Shown here: positions 1 through 7,859 of the stretch, piece by piece
Numbering within the stretch: position 1 is the stretch's first letter
Layout of the letters: each line of letters begins with the position of its first letter
Source: Flavobacterium sp. SUN052
GTDB lineage: Bacteria > Bacteroidota > Bacteroidia > Flavobacteriales > Flavobacteriaceae
Assembly (NCBI RefSeq): GCF_028867935.1
Contig: NZ_JAPQNS010000002.1
Span: 620,001 to 684,000 of the forward strand
DNA: 64,000 nt
Reading direction: 5' to 3'
The notes under the pieces: model-generated
Seen by the model: only the letters and a program-made list of their open reading frames with translations
What the model was told of the DNA's origin: nothing
Databases searched by the model: none
Translations under genes and position numbers: made by a program

Positions 1-1226
1 GGGCTGCTTTCCACTTTTTCCGATTGTACCAACGCAACCGCTGGCAAGACCTTATCCTCGGCTCTCTCTGGACCGGACTGGCCTTGATGACAAAAGGCCC
101 GTTCGTGCTAGTTCCGATCGGGGCAGGTCTGGTCATTCATTTCGCTCTCAGGGGGGAGTGGCGCGAGTTTTTGAAACTTCGCTGGTACGCTGCCATTGTC
201 CTCTCGGTGCTTTTTTGTCTTCCCGAACTATACACGCTCTATCTACAATTTGATCTACATCCAGAGAAAGTCGTCTTTGGCAAAACAGGGAATTCGGGAC
301 TGCGATTTTTTGTGTGGGACAGTCAGTTTGGGCGCTTTTTCAATACTGGGCCGATAAAAGGATCAGGCGAAAAAACGTTCTTTTTGCACACCACGCTTTG
401 GGCTTTTGCACCGTGGTCGTTTTTGCTATATGCGGCCATTGGACGCGCCATTACCCGCCTGGTTCAGAAAATCCCTTACCTGCCCGAACACGTTTCACTG
501 GGGTCAGGACTGACGACATTCCTGCTATTTTCGCTGTCGGGGTTTCAGTTACCACACTACCTCAACATTGTTTTTCCGTTCTACGCCGTATTAACAGCGC
601 ACTTTCTGACCACTCTGAAAAGTCAACAGTCGCAACGCTGGTGGTTGCTGGGCCAGCAATTAGTATACGCTGTACTGTTGATAGTGGTTATCGAATTACT
701 GATCTATTTCGAACCAGAACCTTTCACGGGTGCCTGTGTCTGGATTGCCATTGTCCTGTTTCTTACTTTACTATTCGCCCGTGGGCGCTGGTTACCAGCA
801 CTGCTGGGGTGGACAATGGGTGGAGCTATATTATCACTGGGTTTTTACAACCTATTTTTGTACCCGAACCTAATGCCGTATCAGGCTGGTGGAGAGGCTG
901 CTTTCTACGCCAATGAGCACAATACCCAGCAGCGAGCGACTGGTCAATACGGTCTGAATTCGTATTCGTTTGAATTTTATTCACACCAAAAAGCGCCTTA
1001 CTGGCGTACTAAAGCGGAACTCACCGTAGCGGCTCACCAACAGCCCGTTTGGGTTTTGTCAACTCCGCTTCACCTCGACACCCTCCAACGCGAAGGTTGG
1101 GCTGTATCTCGGTTAGATACGTTCCAGTACTTTCATATTACCAAGCTAAATGGCCGCTTTTTAAAGAAAAAGACACGCGCTGAAGCAACTGAACCGTATG
1201 TGATAGCTGAGGTTAGGCACAAATGA
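1..1226 (+). CDS. GT39/ArnT-like membrane glycosyltransferase, 5' truncated
   Basis: The frame is open from the window edge, so only the C-terminal ~407 residues are seen. It has many hydrophobic membrane segments. The stretch GLALMTKGPFVLVPIGAG is typical of the lipid-phosphate-sugar-dependent glycosyltransferase family (PMT/ArnT, GT39), where a T-K-G-P motif follows the third or fourth transmembrane helix. The later HYLNIVFPFYAVLTAHFL resembles the conserved K/H-Y-x-x-P-x-x-P segment. Such enzymes move a sugar from a polyprenyl phosphate donor to lipid A, protein or another glycan on the periplasmic side of the inner membrane. The C-terminal ~120 residues form a soluble domain. The acceptor cannot be judged. 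It converges on the DUF2911 gene, with a long hairpin between them. Confidence 0.8.
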   Translation, partial: AAFHFFRLYQRNRWQDLILGSLWTGLALMTKGPFVLVPIGAGLVIHFALRGEWREFLKLRWYAAIVLSVLFCLPELYTLYLQFDLHPEKVVFGKTGNSGLRFFVWDSQFGRFFNTGPIKGSGEKTFFLHTTLWAFAPWSFLLYAAIGRAITRLVQKIPYLPEHVSLGSGLTTFLLFSLSGFQLPHYLNIVFPFYAVLTAHFLTTLKSQQSQRWWLLGQQLVYAVLLIVVIELLIYFEPEPFTGACVWIAIVLFLTLLFARGRWLPALLGWTMGGAILSLGFYNLFLYPNLMPYQAGGEAAFYANEHNTQQRATGQYGLNSYSFEFYSHQKAPYWRTKAELTVAAHQQPVWVLSTPLHLDTLQREGWAVSRLDTFQYFHITKLNGRFLKKKTRAEATEPYVIAEVRHK

Positions 1227-1299
1227 TAAATGCGTATTGATATTTGGTGAATAGTTGCTGTAAGTAGCTTATTCACCAAGTATCAATACGCATTTATCA
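1224..1299. terminator. Long bidirectional hairpin between convergent genes
   Basis: A 30-bp inverted repeat, 1224-1253 against 1270-1299, has a single mismatch and a 16-nt loop. The left arm overlaps the stop codon of the glycosyltransferase, and the right arm ends 14 bp before the stop of the convergent DUF2911 gene. The position fits a two-way transcription stop. The arm is longer than a usual intrinsic terminator and lacks a clear T-run, so it may also be a dispersed palindromic repeat. Confidence 0.6.
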
Positions 1300-1313
1300 C
1301 TTTTCTGTTCGGA

Positions 1314-1847
1314 TTACTTTCCGTGATCCATTACCGGAATCGACACTGTTGTGTTGTCCCAGGCGATGGCGATGCTGTTATTTGCGGGCGTAATAGTCAG
1401 TTTTTCGATTGGTGTTTTGCTAGCAGAAACGGGGACTTTCACTTCGACTACATTGCTAGCTTTGTGCTTATCATATTCGTAAGCACCCCACTGGCCAAGT
1501 ACTGAGTTCAGCACTACACCCCACTCTTTTTCGCCGGGCATTGTAACCAGCGTATAGGTACCGGCTTTTACCATTTTACCGCCGAACATAACGTCGTTTT
1601 TAAACGTCACCTCAGTGGCTTCGTTAGCTCCTGTGCGCCAGGGCTTACCGTATTTTTCCAATGATTGTGATCCCTCTGGTCCAAAAATCACCCGGCCTTT
1701 TTTCGAAGGCTGGCCATACATTATTTTGATGTTTTTGTTGGGACTTTCGGCTGTAATGCGTGGGCTGGCTGCAGGTTTGGCATCTTGCGCAATGGCAAAG
1801 GTCAGCGTTGACAGCAGGACCAGAAGCAATAGACTTACTTTTTTCAT
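1314..1847 (-). CDS. DUF2911 family secreted protein
   Basis: A 177-residue protein with a clear signal peptide (MKKVSLLLLVLLSTLTFAIA, cleavage near AQD). The mature part carries the DUF2911 hallmarks: ASPRI near the start, a KIMYGQPSKKGR segment, GKPWRTGANEAT, and a GTYTLVTMPG strand. The family is common in Bacteroidota periplasms and has no established biochemical role. It looks complete. It stands alone on the minus strand, and the divergent acyl-CoA dehydrogenase starts 285 bp away. Confidence 0.85.
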   Translation of the reverse strand: MKKVSLLLLVLLSTLTFAIAQDAKPAASPRITAESPNKNIKIMYGQPSKKGRVIFGPEGSQSLEKYGKPWRTGANEATEVTFKNDVMFGGKMVKAGTYTLVTMPGEKEWGVVLNSVLGQWGAYEYDKHKASNVVEVKVPVSASKTPIEKLTITPANNSIAIAWDNTTVSIPVMDHGK

Positions 1848-2046
1848 GATTATAAAGAAATGGTTTGTTACAATAACGCTTCGTAAACGGTTTTCTGCTC
1901 AAAATATTGCAGCGCCCGTCACAGACAGCGCAAACATATAGACAAATAAATTGGCGTTTGGTTTAATCGGTAAATTTTCCTGAAAAACTCCCTTGCTCTT
2001 ACCTAGAAGACAGGTTTATCCGTTCATCAAATTTCAGCAAGCTAAC

Positions 2047-2078
2047 TTGCAATTTTTCACCATTTGGCTGTACTTTTA
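2047..2078 (+). promoter_or_regulatory. Candidate Bacteroidota promoter for the acyl-CoA dehydrogenase
   Basis: A TTG at 2047-2049 and TACTTTTA at 2071-2078, spaced 21 bp, approximate the Bacteroidota -33 TTG / -7 TAnnTTTG pattern. It lies 54 bp before the start codon at 2133. The -7 box has seven of the eight expected characters. Confidence 0.35.
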
Positions 2079-2132
2079 TACCATAACTAGTATGCGTGCA
2101 TACTATTGTAAACCAAAGACAAATAATCCCCG

Positions 2133-3920
2133 ATGGCAACCTATTTCAGCAAACGCAACCTGCAATTTCTGCTACATGAGGTATTTGAGGCCGAGCAGTT
2201 AGCTCAGTACGAATACTTCAGCGGCCACGATAAAGAGACATTTAACATGGTGCTCGATTCGGTAACGCACATTGCCGATACGCTCATGTTCCCGTACTTG
2301 AAAGAGGTCGATAAAAACCAGCCCGACCTCAAGGATGGTAAAGTAACGGTGCACCCCAAAATAAAAGAATATCTGAAAGAACTGGGCGATGCGGGTCTGA
2401 TTGGAGCTGGCTTCTCCTACGAACACGGCGGCCAGCAAGTACCACTGCTGGTAAGTTCCTGCATCGGTTTTATTCTGATGGCGGCTAACAACGGTATGAT
2501 GTACACCGGCCTTTCATCGGGAGCCGCCCACCTGATCACGTCATTTGGATCGGAGGAATTGCAAAAGGCCTACGTCGAAAAAATGTTGTCGGGTAAGTGG
2601 CAGGGAACAATGGCGCTGACAGAGCCTCAGGCGGGCAGTTCGCTCTCTGATGTGGTCACTTCGGCCACTCCACAGGAAGACGGAACCTATAAAATTCGGG
2701 GGCAAAAAGTGTTTATCACGGCGGGAGATCACGACGCTGCCGAAAACATTGTCCATCTCCTGCTGGCTCGTATTGATGGAGCCCCTAAAGGAACCAAAGG
2801 TATTTCGTTGTTTATCGTGCCCAAATACCGGCTCGATGGAACACCGAATGATGTTACTTCAACGGGTGTCTATCATAAACTGGGGCAGCGTGGTGTTCCG
2901 GCCATGCACCTGACCTACGGCGAAAATGACAACTGCATTGGCTACTTAGTTGGTCAGCCTCACATGGGTTTGCCCTACATGTTCCAGATGATGAACGACG
3001 CCCGAATCGGCGTAGGCATGACCGCAGCGGCCATTTCTACGGCGGCTTACCATGCCGCCCTTCAGTACGCCAAGGAACGTCCCCAGAGCCGTCGATTAAA
3101 TCAAAAAAACGCGCTCGACTCTCCTCAGACACCCATTATCAACCACCCCGATGTGCGTCGGATGCTGTTATTCCAGAAAGCAGTAACCGAAGGTTCGCTG
3201 TCGTTGCTGCTCGAAACAGCGCGCTTGTTCGATCTGGCACAGGTGACAGAGGGCGAAGAGAAAGAGAACTACACGCTGCTGCTCGAAATTCTGACGCCGA
3301 TGGCGAAATCGTACCCATCAGAAATGGGCGTACAGTCGACTAGTCAAAGTGTGCAGACGTTTGGTGGGTATGGCTTCACAGAAGATTTCCCGGTTGAGCA
3401 ATATTACCGCGACATTCGGATTACCCCAATTTACGAAGGCACCACGGGTATTCAGGCGCAGGATTTATTGGGCCGCAAAATGACCATGAAAGGCGGCAAA
3501 GCGGCTCAATTGCTGTTTGCCGAAATTAGCAAAGCCATTGCCGACGCCAGCGCCTACGAAGATCTCAAGCCATACGCCGACAAACTGAAAGCTGAACTGA
3601 AGCAAGCTCAGGAAGTAACAATGGCGCTGATGCCCCACGCTATGAGTGACGTGGAGCGCTATTTGTCCGATGCCACGCTGTTCCTCGAAATGATGGGCAC
3701 AATCACGGTTGCCTGGCAGTGGCTGAAACAAGCTACGGTTGCCAAACATGCCTTACTAACCCAGAACCCACAGGGTGACGAACTGGCGTTCTACGAAGGC
3801 AAGATTCATACGATGAAGTATTTCTTCCATTACGAGGTACCCAAAAACCTCGGCCTGGCGGCACGCCTAAAAGACCCCGAGGTGCTGACCATTGTAACGG
3901 AGAAGGAATTGGCGTTGTAG
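2133..3920 (+). CDS. Acyl-CoA dehydrogenase, long form
   Basis: A 595-residue cytosolic flavoenzyme that introduces a trans-2,3 double bond into acyl-CoA, passing electrons to ETF. In order it has an N-terminal helical domain (to ~160), a middle beta domain with MALTEPQAGSSLSDV (FAD/substrate contact), and a helical C-terminal domain with QTFGGYGFTEDFPVEQYYRD. PIYEGTTGIQAQDLLGRK holds the expected catalytic glutamate region. Beyond the ~380-residue core there is a ~150-residue extension like the extra C-terminal domain of long FadE-type enzymes. Length is normal for that subgroup. It is monocistronic, and chain-length preference cannot be read. Confidence 0.9.
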   Translation: MATYFSKRNLQFLLHEVFEAEQLAQYEYFSGHDKETFNMVLDSVTHIADTLMFPYLKEVDKNQPDLKDGKVTVHPKIKEYLKELGDAGLIGAGFSYEHGGQQVPLLVSSCIGFILMAANNGMMYTGLSSGAAHLITSFGSEELQKAYVEKMLSGKWQGTMALTEPQAGSSLSDVVTSATPQEDGTYKIRGQKVFITAGDHDAAENIVHLLLARIDGAPKGTKGISLFIVPKYRLDGTPNDVTSTGVYHKLGQRGVPAMHLTYGENDNCIGYLVGQPHMGLPYMFQMMNDARIGVGMTAAAISTAAYHAALQYAKERPQSRRLNQKNALDSPQTPIINHPDVRRMLLFQKAVTEGSLSLLLETARLFDLAQVTEGEEKENYTLLLEILTPMAKSYPSEMGVQSTSQSVQTFGGYGFTEDFPVEQYYRDIRITPIYEGTTGIQAQDLLGRKMTMKGGKAAQLLFAEISKAIADASAYEDLKPYADKLKAELKQAQEVTMALMPHAMSDVERYLSDATLFLEMMGTITVAWQWLKQATVAKHALLTQNPQGDELAFYEGKIHTMKYFFHYEVPKNLGLAARLKDPEVLTIVTEKELAL

Positions 3921-3927
3921 TTTTTTT

Positions 3928-4005
3928 GTAGAGACGCAAGATTTTGCGTCTCACTGCCGGTAGGTTTTGCTTACGCCAGTGAGACGCAAAATCTTGCGTC
4001 TCTAC
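3928..4005. repeat. Nested palindromic repeat between convergent genes
   Basis: Two 29-bp arms (3928-3956 and 3977-4005) are perfect reverse complements around a 20-nt spacer. Each arm itself contains a small hairpin, GAGACGCAA-gatt-TTGCGTCTC. The two arms can therefore pair with each other or fold separately. It fills nearly the whole gap between the acyl-CoA dehydrogenase and SDR stops, so it could also stop transcription. The GAGACGCAAnATTTTGCGTCTC type is, from memory, a dispersed element in Spirosoma-like genomes. Confidence 0.8.
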
Positions 4006-4013
4006 AATTTCAC

Positions 4014-4811
4014 TTATCCCAATAACAGCGACTCGGCCCCGTCGATCCAGATGGGGGTGCCAGTGATGTGACTGGCGCGGTCGGAGGCCAGGAACAAGAC
4101 AAGATCGGCCACCTGTTCGCTACTGCCTGGTTTGCCATCAGTGAGGGGTATCGTTCCTTCGGGAAATTCGACGGGTTCTTTAATAGTCTCGATATTTCGG
4201 CGATCGGCCGTTTCTTCGATTTTGGTTTCGATAGCACCAGGACACACCACGTTGACCCGAATCTTGTGTTTGGCCAGTTCCAACGCCATCATTTGCGTAA
4301 AAGCAACCTGAGCGGCTTTGGTTGACGAATAAGCCGTGGAGCCCGTATTCGTAAATATCCGCGTTCCATTGACCGAAGCCGTGACAATGATTGAGCCTTT
4401 GCCCTGCTTTTTAAGGAGCGGCAGTGCGTGTTTCACCGTTAGGAAAGTTCCCGTTAAATTAATGTCAATAGTTTGTTTCCACTCGTCCAGTTCAATTTCG
4501 TCGAGTGGGGCCCATACGCCGTTGATCCCAGCGTTGGCAAATACCACGTCGAGCCGTCCGTACTGCTTCTCGACTTCGGCATAAACCCGCTTCATGTCTT
4601 CTTCTTTCGACACGTCGGCGGGAATGGCAATACCCTCGCCCCCGGCTTTTCGAACCTCATCGATTGTCTGATTAATTTCTTCGTCGGTGCGGCTGATAGC
4701 CACCACTTTAGCCCCTTCACGGGCCAGCAGCAAAGCCGCTGCCTTACCAATTCCCGACCCGGCGCCCGTTATCACGGCAACCCGGCCTTCCATTTCTTTC
4801 TGTTGAGTCAT
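4014..4811 (-). CDS. SDR family oxidoreductase
   Basis: A classical short-chain dehydrogenase/reductase of about 265 residues. I chose the start MTQQKEMEGRVAVITG, because residues further upstream in the open frame fall in a hairpin. It shows the nucleotide-binding TGAGSGIGKAAA, the NAG motif (FANAGI), a catalytic serine in IIVTASVNG, Y-S-S-T-K as the YxxxK catalytic pair, and the C-terminal CPGAIETKI. The substrate is unknown. It lies downstream of the P450 gene on the same strand but is separated from it by a terminator-like hairpin, so it may be transcribed separately. Confidence 0.9.
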   Translation of the reverse strand: MTQQKEMEGRVAVITGAGSGIGKAAALLLAREGAKVVAISRTDEEINQTIDEVRKAGGEGIAIPADVSKEEDMKRVYAEVEKQYGRLDVVFANAGINGVWAPLDEIELDEWKQTIDINLTGTFLTVKHALPLLKKQGKGSIIVTASVNGTRIFTNTGSTAYSSTKAAQVAFTQMMALELAKHKIRVNVVCPGAIETKIEETADRRNIETIKEPVEFPEGTIPLTDGKPGSSEQVADLVLFLASDRASHITGTPIWIDGAESLLLG

Positions 4812-4834
4812 AACACTGGTTAAGTATAGAGATG

Positions 4835-4869
4835 AGAGATGACATCTTTCCAAACAAGATGTCATCTCT
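4835..4869 (-). terminator. Hairpin after the P450 gene
   Basis: A perfect 14-bp inverted repeat (4835-4848 and 4856-4869) with a 7-nt loop begins 9 bp after the P450 stop on the minus strand and precedes the SDR start. No strong T-run follows, so either attenuation or termination is possible. Confidence 0.55.
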
Positions 4870-4877
4870 AACACTGA

Positions 4878-6272
4878 CTACCTTACCAGCGGAAGGGGAA
4901 TTTTGTTTTTGTTGACCTGCAATATCACCTGCTTCTTTGGCCGCAACGTGATGAGCGGCTGCGGTACCACCTGCTGACCGGGTAATGTTTTGACCGAAAA
5001 CGCCCTGGCAAACAGGCCCAGCATAATCTGCATTTCCATCAGCGCAAACTGGTTGCCAATACATAACCGTGGCCCACCGCCAAACGGCAGATACGCATAG
5101 GCATGGCGTTCTTTTCCATGTGGTCCATCGCTGCGGCCGGGAGCAAAGCGCTCTGGATCAAAGACTTCGGGCTGGTCCCAATTACGCGGGTCGTGATGAA
5201 GCAGATAGGGCGACATTAACACGGTGTTGCCCGCCGGAATGCGATGCGGCCCCAACCGATCGTCGGTAACAGCCATCCGGCTTAAGGCCCAGGCGGGTGG
5301 GTACAACCGCATCGACTCCTGAATAACCTGCTGGGTATATGTCAGCGCCCGAAATGCTTCGGGTGTTGGTTGGGTGACTGAATCACCCAAATGCTGATCG
5401 GCTTCAGCCCGGACCTTGGCCATAATTTCCGGGTGCTGAGCCAGCAGATACAGTGTCCAGGCCATCGACACGGCTGTGGTTTCGTGACCCGCCGAAAACA
5501 GCGTAACGCACTCGTCGCGGAGTTGCTTATCCGACATACCTTTCCCCGTTTCTTCATCTACGGCGTTGAGCAGCATATCCAGCAAATCGTCGCGCGACTC
5601 GCCGGTTTTTCGGCGGTTAGTAATGAATCCGTAGATCAGATTATCGACCAAAGCGGACGCCCGCTGGTAGCGAATATTGTTGGGCGTGGGCCACGAACGC
5701 GGTAGCCGAATGGGGTTCAGCAGCATCTGGTTGGCCAGATAATTGATTGTTTCCAGCGCGTGCGACAGCCCGTCAAGCCGCCCTACTACGTCAGTACCGA
5801 ACAGCGTTTTGCACACTATCCGCATGGTCACGTCCATCAACGACTGCGACACGTTGACGGGTTTTGACAGGTCAAGTTGACCAATTTCATCGACCCAGGC
5901 CGTGGCTTCCCCGACCATCGTTTGGGCAAGCACAGCTAGCTTTTGCCGGTGAAAAGCCGGTTGAGCCAGTCGCCGTTGTTGACGCCAGAAATCACCGTCG
6001 GAGGTGAGCAACCCTTCTCCCAAAAACAGTTTGAGTACCTGAAAAGCCGGTGAACGCACGTAGTTCCGGTTGTTTTCCTGCAAAACGTATTTTACATCCT
6101 CCGGCCTGAGCGCCACGAACTGTTTCCGGCCGCCAATTTCGATACGCACTACCCGCTCGTATTGCCGGGAGAGACGGGTAAACATAGCCAGCGGGTCACG
6201 GGCAAATTCGAGCGTATTGCCCACAATAGGCCAGCCGGGATATACGGGTGTTATGGTTTCGGGAGCAGTCAT
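4878..6272 (-). CDS. Cytochrome P450
   Basis: A soluble haem monooxygenase of about 464 residues, starting at MTAPETITPVYPGWPIVG. The longer open frame upstream has no P450 character and covers the intergenic promoter area. It carries the I-helix oxygen-activation motif AGHETTA, the K-helix ESMRLYPP (ExxR), the PERF segment (FDPERFAPGR) and the haem loop FGGGPRLCIGNQFA with the axial cysteine near residue 404. The absence of an N-terminal anchor and of any fused reductase means it relies on separate redox partners; none is encoded nearby. The motif style resembles bacterial fatty-acid or terpenoid hydroxylases. The substrate is unknown. Confidence 0.92.
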   Translation of the reverse strand: MTAPETITPVYPGWPIVGNTLEFARDPLAMFTRLSRQYERVVRIEIGGRKQFVALRPEDVKYVLQENNRNYVRSPAFQVLKLFLGEGLLTSDGDFWRQQRRLAQPAFHRQKLAVLAQTMVGEATAWVDEIGQLDLSKPVNVSQSLMDVTMRIVCKTLFGTDVVGRLDGLSHALETINYLANQMLLNPIRLPRSWPTPNNIRYQRASALVDNLIYGFITNRRKTGESRDDLLDMLLNAVDEETGKGMSDKQLRDECVTLFSAGHETTAVSMAWTLYLLAQHPEIMAKVRAEADQHLGDSVTQPTPEAFRALTYTQQVIQESMRLYPPAWALSRMAVTDDRLGPHRIPAGNTVLMSPYLLHHDPRNWDQPEVFDPERFAPGRSDGPHGKERHAYAYLPFGGGPRLCIGNQFALMEMQIMLGLFARAFSVKTLPGQQVVPQPLITLRPKKQVILQVNKNKIPLPLVR

Positions 6273-6348
6273 ATATGGGCGGAAAAAGTAGTCGCAATTA
6301 CCCCTTTTATTGTCGGATTCACACGCCATCGGAGCCGGGCCAAAGCGG

Positions 6349-6356
6349 TAAATTTG
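6349..6356 (+). promoter_or_regulatory. -7 box TAAATTTG upstream of the VOC gene
   Basis: A perfect TAnnTTTG Bacteroidota -7 element, 26 bp before the start codon at 6383. No clear -33 TTG lies at the usual distance. Confidence 0.35.
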
Positions 6357-6382
6357 TACAGTAAACCAAACAAACAACTACT

Positions 6383-6790
6383 ATGGCGACGAAAATCTTT
6401 GTCAATCTTCCTGTTAAAGACCTCAACAAATCGGTTGAATTTTTCACCAAACTCGGCTTCACATTCAATCCGCAATTTACCGACGAAAATGCGACTTGCA
6501 TGATCGTGAGCGACGAGAATTTTGTGATGCTTCTGGTAGAGTCGTACTTTCAGACGTTTACCAAAAAGACCATCAGCGATGCGACTAAAAGTAGTGAGGT
6601 AATTATAGCGTTATCGGCTGATAGCCGCGAAGCTGTGGACGATATGACGGAGAAAGCATTAGCATCTGGTGGATCGTTTTCTAACGACATCCAAGATCAG
6701 GGATGGATGTATAGCCGTAGTTTTCAGGATCTGGATGGGCACTTATGGGAAGTATTCTATATGGACCCCAGCGCAATGAATCAGGCGTAA
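6383..6790 (+). CDS. VOC superfamily (glyoxalase/bleomycin-resistance-like) protein
   Basis: A 135-residue protein with the paired beta-alpha-beta-beta-beta fold. It opens with FVNLPVKDLNKSVEFFTKLGF, typical of the extradiol dioxygenase/glyoxalase group found in Bacteroidota, and ends with DLDGHLWEVFYMDPSA, where the D-x-D-G-H-x-W-E segment supplies the usual metal or active-site strand. The exact reaction is unknown; many relatives are unassigned lyase-like proteins. It is a single gene, divergent from the P450, and ends at a strong hairpin. Confidence 0.85.
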   Translation: MATKIFVNLPVKDLNKSVEFFTKLGFTFNPQFTDENATCMIVSDENFVMLLVESYFQTFTKKTISDATKSSEVIIALSADSREAVDDMTEKALASGGSFSNDIQDQGWMYSRSFQDLDGHLWEVFYMDPSAMNQA

Positions 6791-6812
6791 TACTTGACTT
6801 TTCCCATACAGG

Positions 6813-6863
6813 AAAGCCCGCGTAGTTGACACTGCTTTCAGTAGTCAGGTACGCGGGCTTTTT
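6813..6863. terminator. Bidirectional intrinsic terminator
   Basis: AAAGCCCGCGTA (6813-6824) pairs with TACGCGGGCTTT (6850-6861), followed by further T residues. The inner 25 nt can extend the stem with a bulge. It lies between the stops of two convergent genes and works in either direction. Confidence 0.85.
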
Positions 6864-6877
6864 ATGCGTGTTATTAT

Positions 6878-7666
6878 TTATTTAGCCGCATTCGGGCGGA
6901 TCGTGTACTGCTCAAAGCGGAACACTTCCTGCCGTACCACTTCAAATGTTTTGTTAATCTGTTTCTGAGCATCAGTCCCTTTTGGGTCGGCCAGTGTCGA
7001 CATTACTTTTGTGTTGGTCATTGGCCGGGCCACCGCAAATCCGTAGCCTTTTTCGCTGCCATTAGGAAGCAACAAAGCCGAAAAACCCCATCCGCCCAAC
7101 TGATTTTGGCCTACTTGAGCGCTTGCCGCCTGTTTCATCAACGCCATTGCTTTTGTCCAGTCGATAGATGGGTCGCGGAGCCGCATAAAATCGACCACCA
7201 CGGTTCCCGTTTTGCCGGGACCAAAGGCCGGACCAAACTGCGTATCCAGATTCTTCCAGATTTCCATTTTCACTACCGGTGCCGTCTGCCGGTCCCGTTT
7301 CTGGAGGCTAGCCATCCGTGTTTGGACACTGTCGCCGTAGATTTTGGTCATGGCAGCCGCCGACGCGCCTTTGATCGCCATCTCGTTTGAGACAATGCAG
7401 GTCACGTAATCGTATTCGCTCTGATTGGGGTTTGATGACATTTGCTTGACCATCATGTGCCAGCCAATCAGGTTACCCTCGTCAACAGTTGCCTGATTAA
7501 TGGCTTTCCATTCGCGTTCCACTGGCAGAGCATCCTGAATGGTCATGCCGGGAGCCAGTTTGTGGAAAATCAGGTAGGTGTACGTTTTAGGCGCGGGACT
7601 GGTTTGAGCCACGGTAGTCAAAATGGTGCTTAGCGCCAGCAGGCAAAGGAGTATTAGTCGTTTCAC
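6878..7666 (-). CDS. Secreted protein of unknown function
   Basis: About 262 residues from a GTG start (VKRLILLCLLALSTILTTVAQ), which gives a normal signal peptide with cleavage near AQT. The open frame extends upstream into a dispersed repeat, so the longer start is unlikely. The mature protein shows two roughly similar halves. Each holds a hydrophobic strand followed by an amphipathic helix (YTYLIFHKLAPGM in the first, GTVVVDFMRLRDPSIDW in the second). This hints at a duplicated ferredoxin-like fold, such as dimeric alpha/beta barrels. I do not recognise the family and no catalytic residues stand out. It is monocistronic. Confidence 0.65.
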   Translation of the reverse strand: MKRLILLCLLALSTILTTVAQTSPAPKTYTYLIFHKLAPGMTIQDALPVEREWKAINQATVDEGNLIGWHMMVKQMSSNPNQSEYDYVTCIVSNEMAIKGASAAAMTKIYGDSVQTRMASLQKRDRQTAPVVKMEIWKNLDTQFGPAFGPGKTGTVVVDFMRLRDPSIDWTKAMALMKQAASAQVGQNQLGGWGFSALLLPNGSEKGYGFAVARPMTNTKVMSTLADPKGTDAQKQINKTFEVVRQEVFRFEQYTIRPNAAK

Positions 7667-7723
7667 GGCGAGTGTGTTTGGTTTATTATTAAACCGGCAA
7701 TGTAGTGACTTTCTACTGATGTT

Positions 7724-7852
7724 AAACCCCACCCCTGAACTCAGGAGAGGGGCTAAAATGTTCTCCAATCAACGTATTTCTAGCGGAAAGGCACAAAATC
7801 GCTCTAGACAGAGCCCCTCCCTTGGTTTCAGGAGAGGGGTTGGGGTGGGGTC
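7724..7852. repeat. Inverted pair of GC-rich dispersed repeat arms
   Basis: Two arms of the type CCCCACCCC...AGGAGAGGGGCT (about 7724-7754) and AGCCCCTCCC...GGGGTTGGGGTGGGGT (7811-7851) face each other across ~57 bp. The left arm lacks an internal AACCCCTCC-like block found in the right arm, so it looks like a deletion variant. A second pair of the same family lies at 15236-15360. It sits in the 5' region of the unknown secreted gene, just past the aldose-epimerase stop. Confidence 0.75.
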
Positions 7853-7859
7853 GTTCTAA

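Noticed and set aside
314..916. 200-codon open frame inside the glycosyltransferase
   Set aside because: Overlaps a well-supported gene in another frame and lacks domain character; a shadow.
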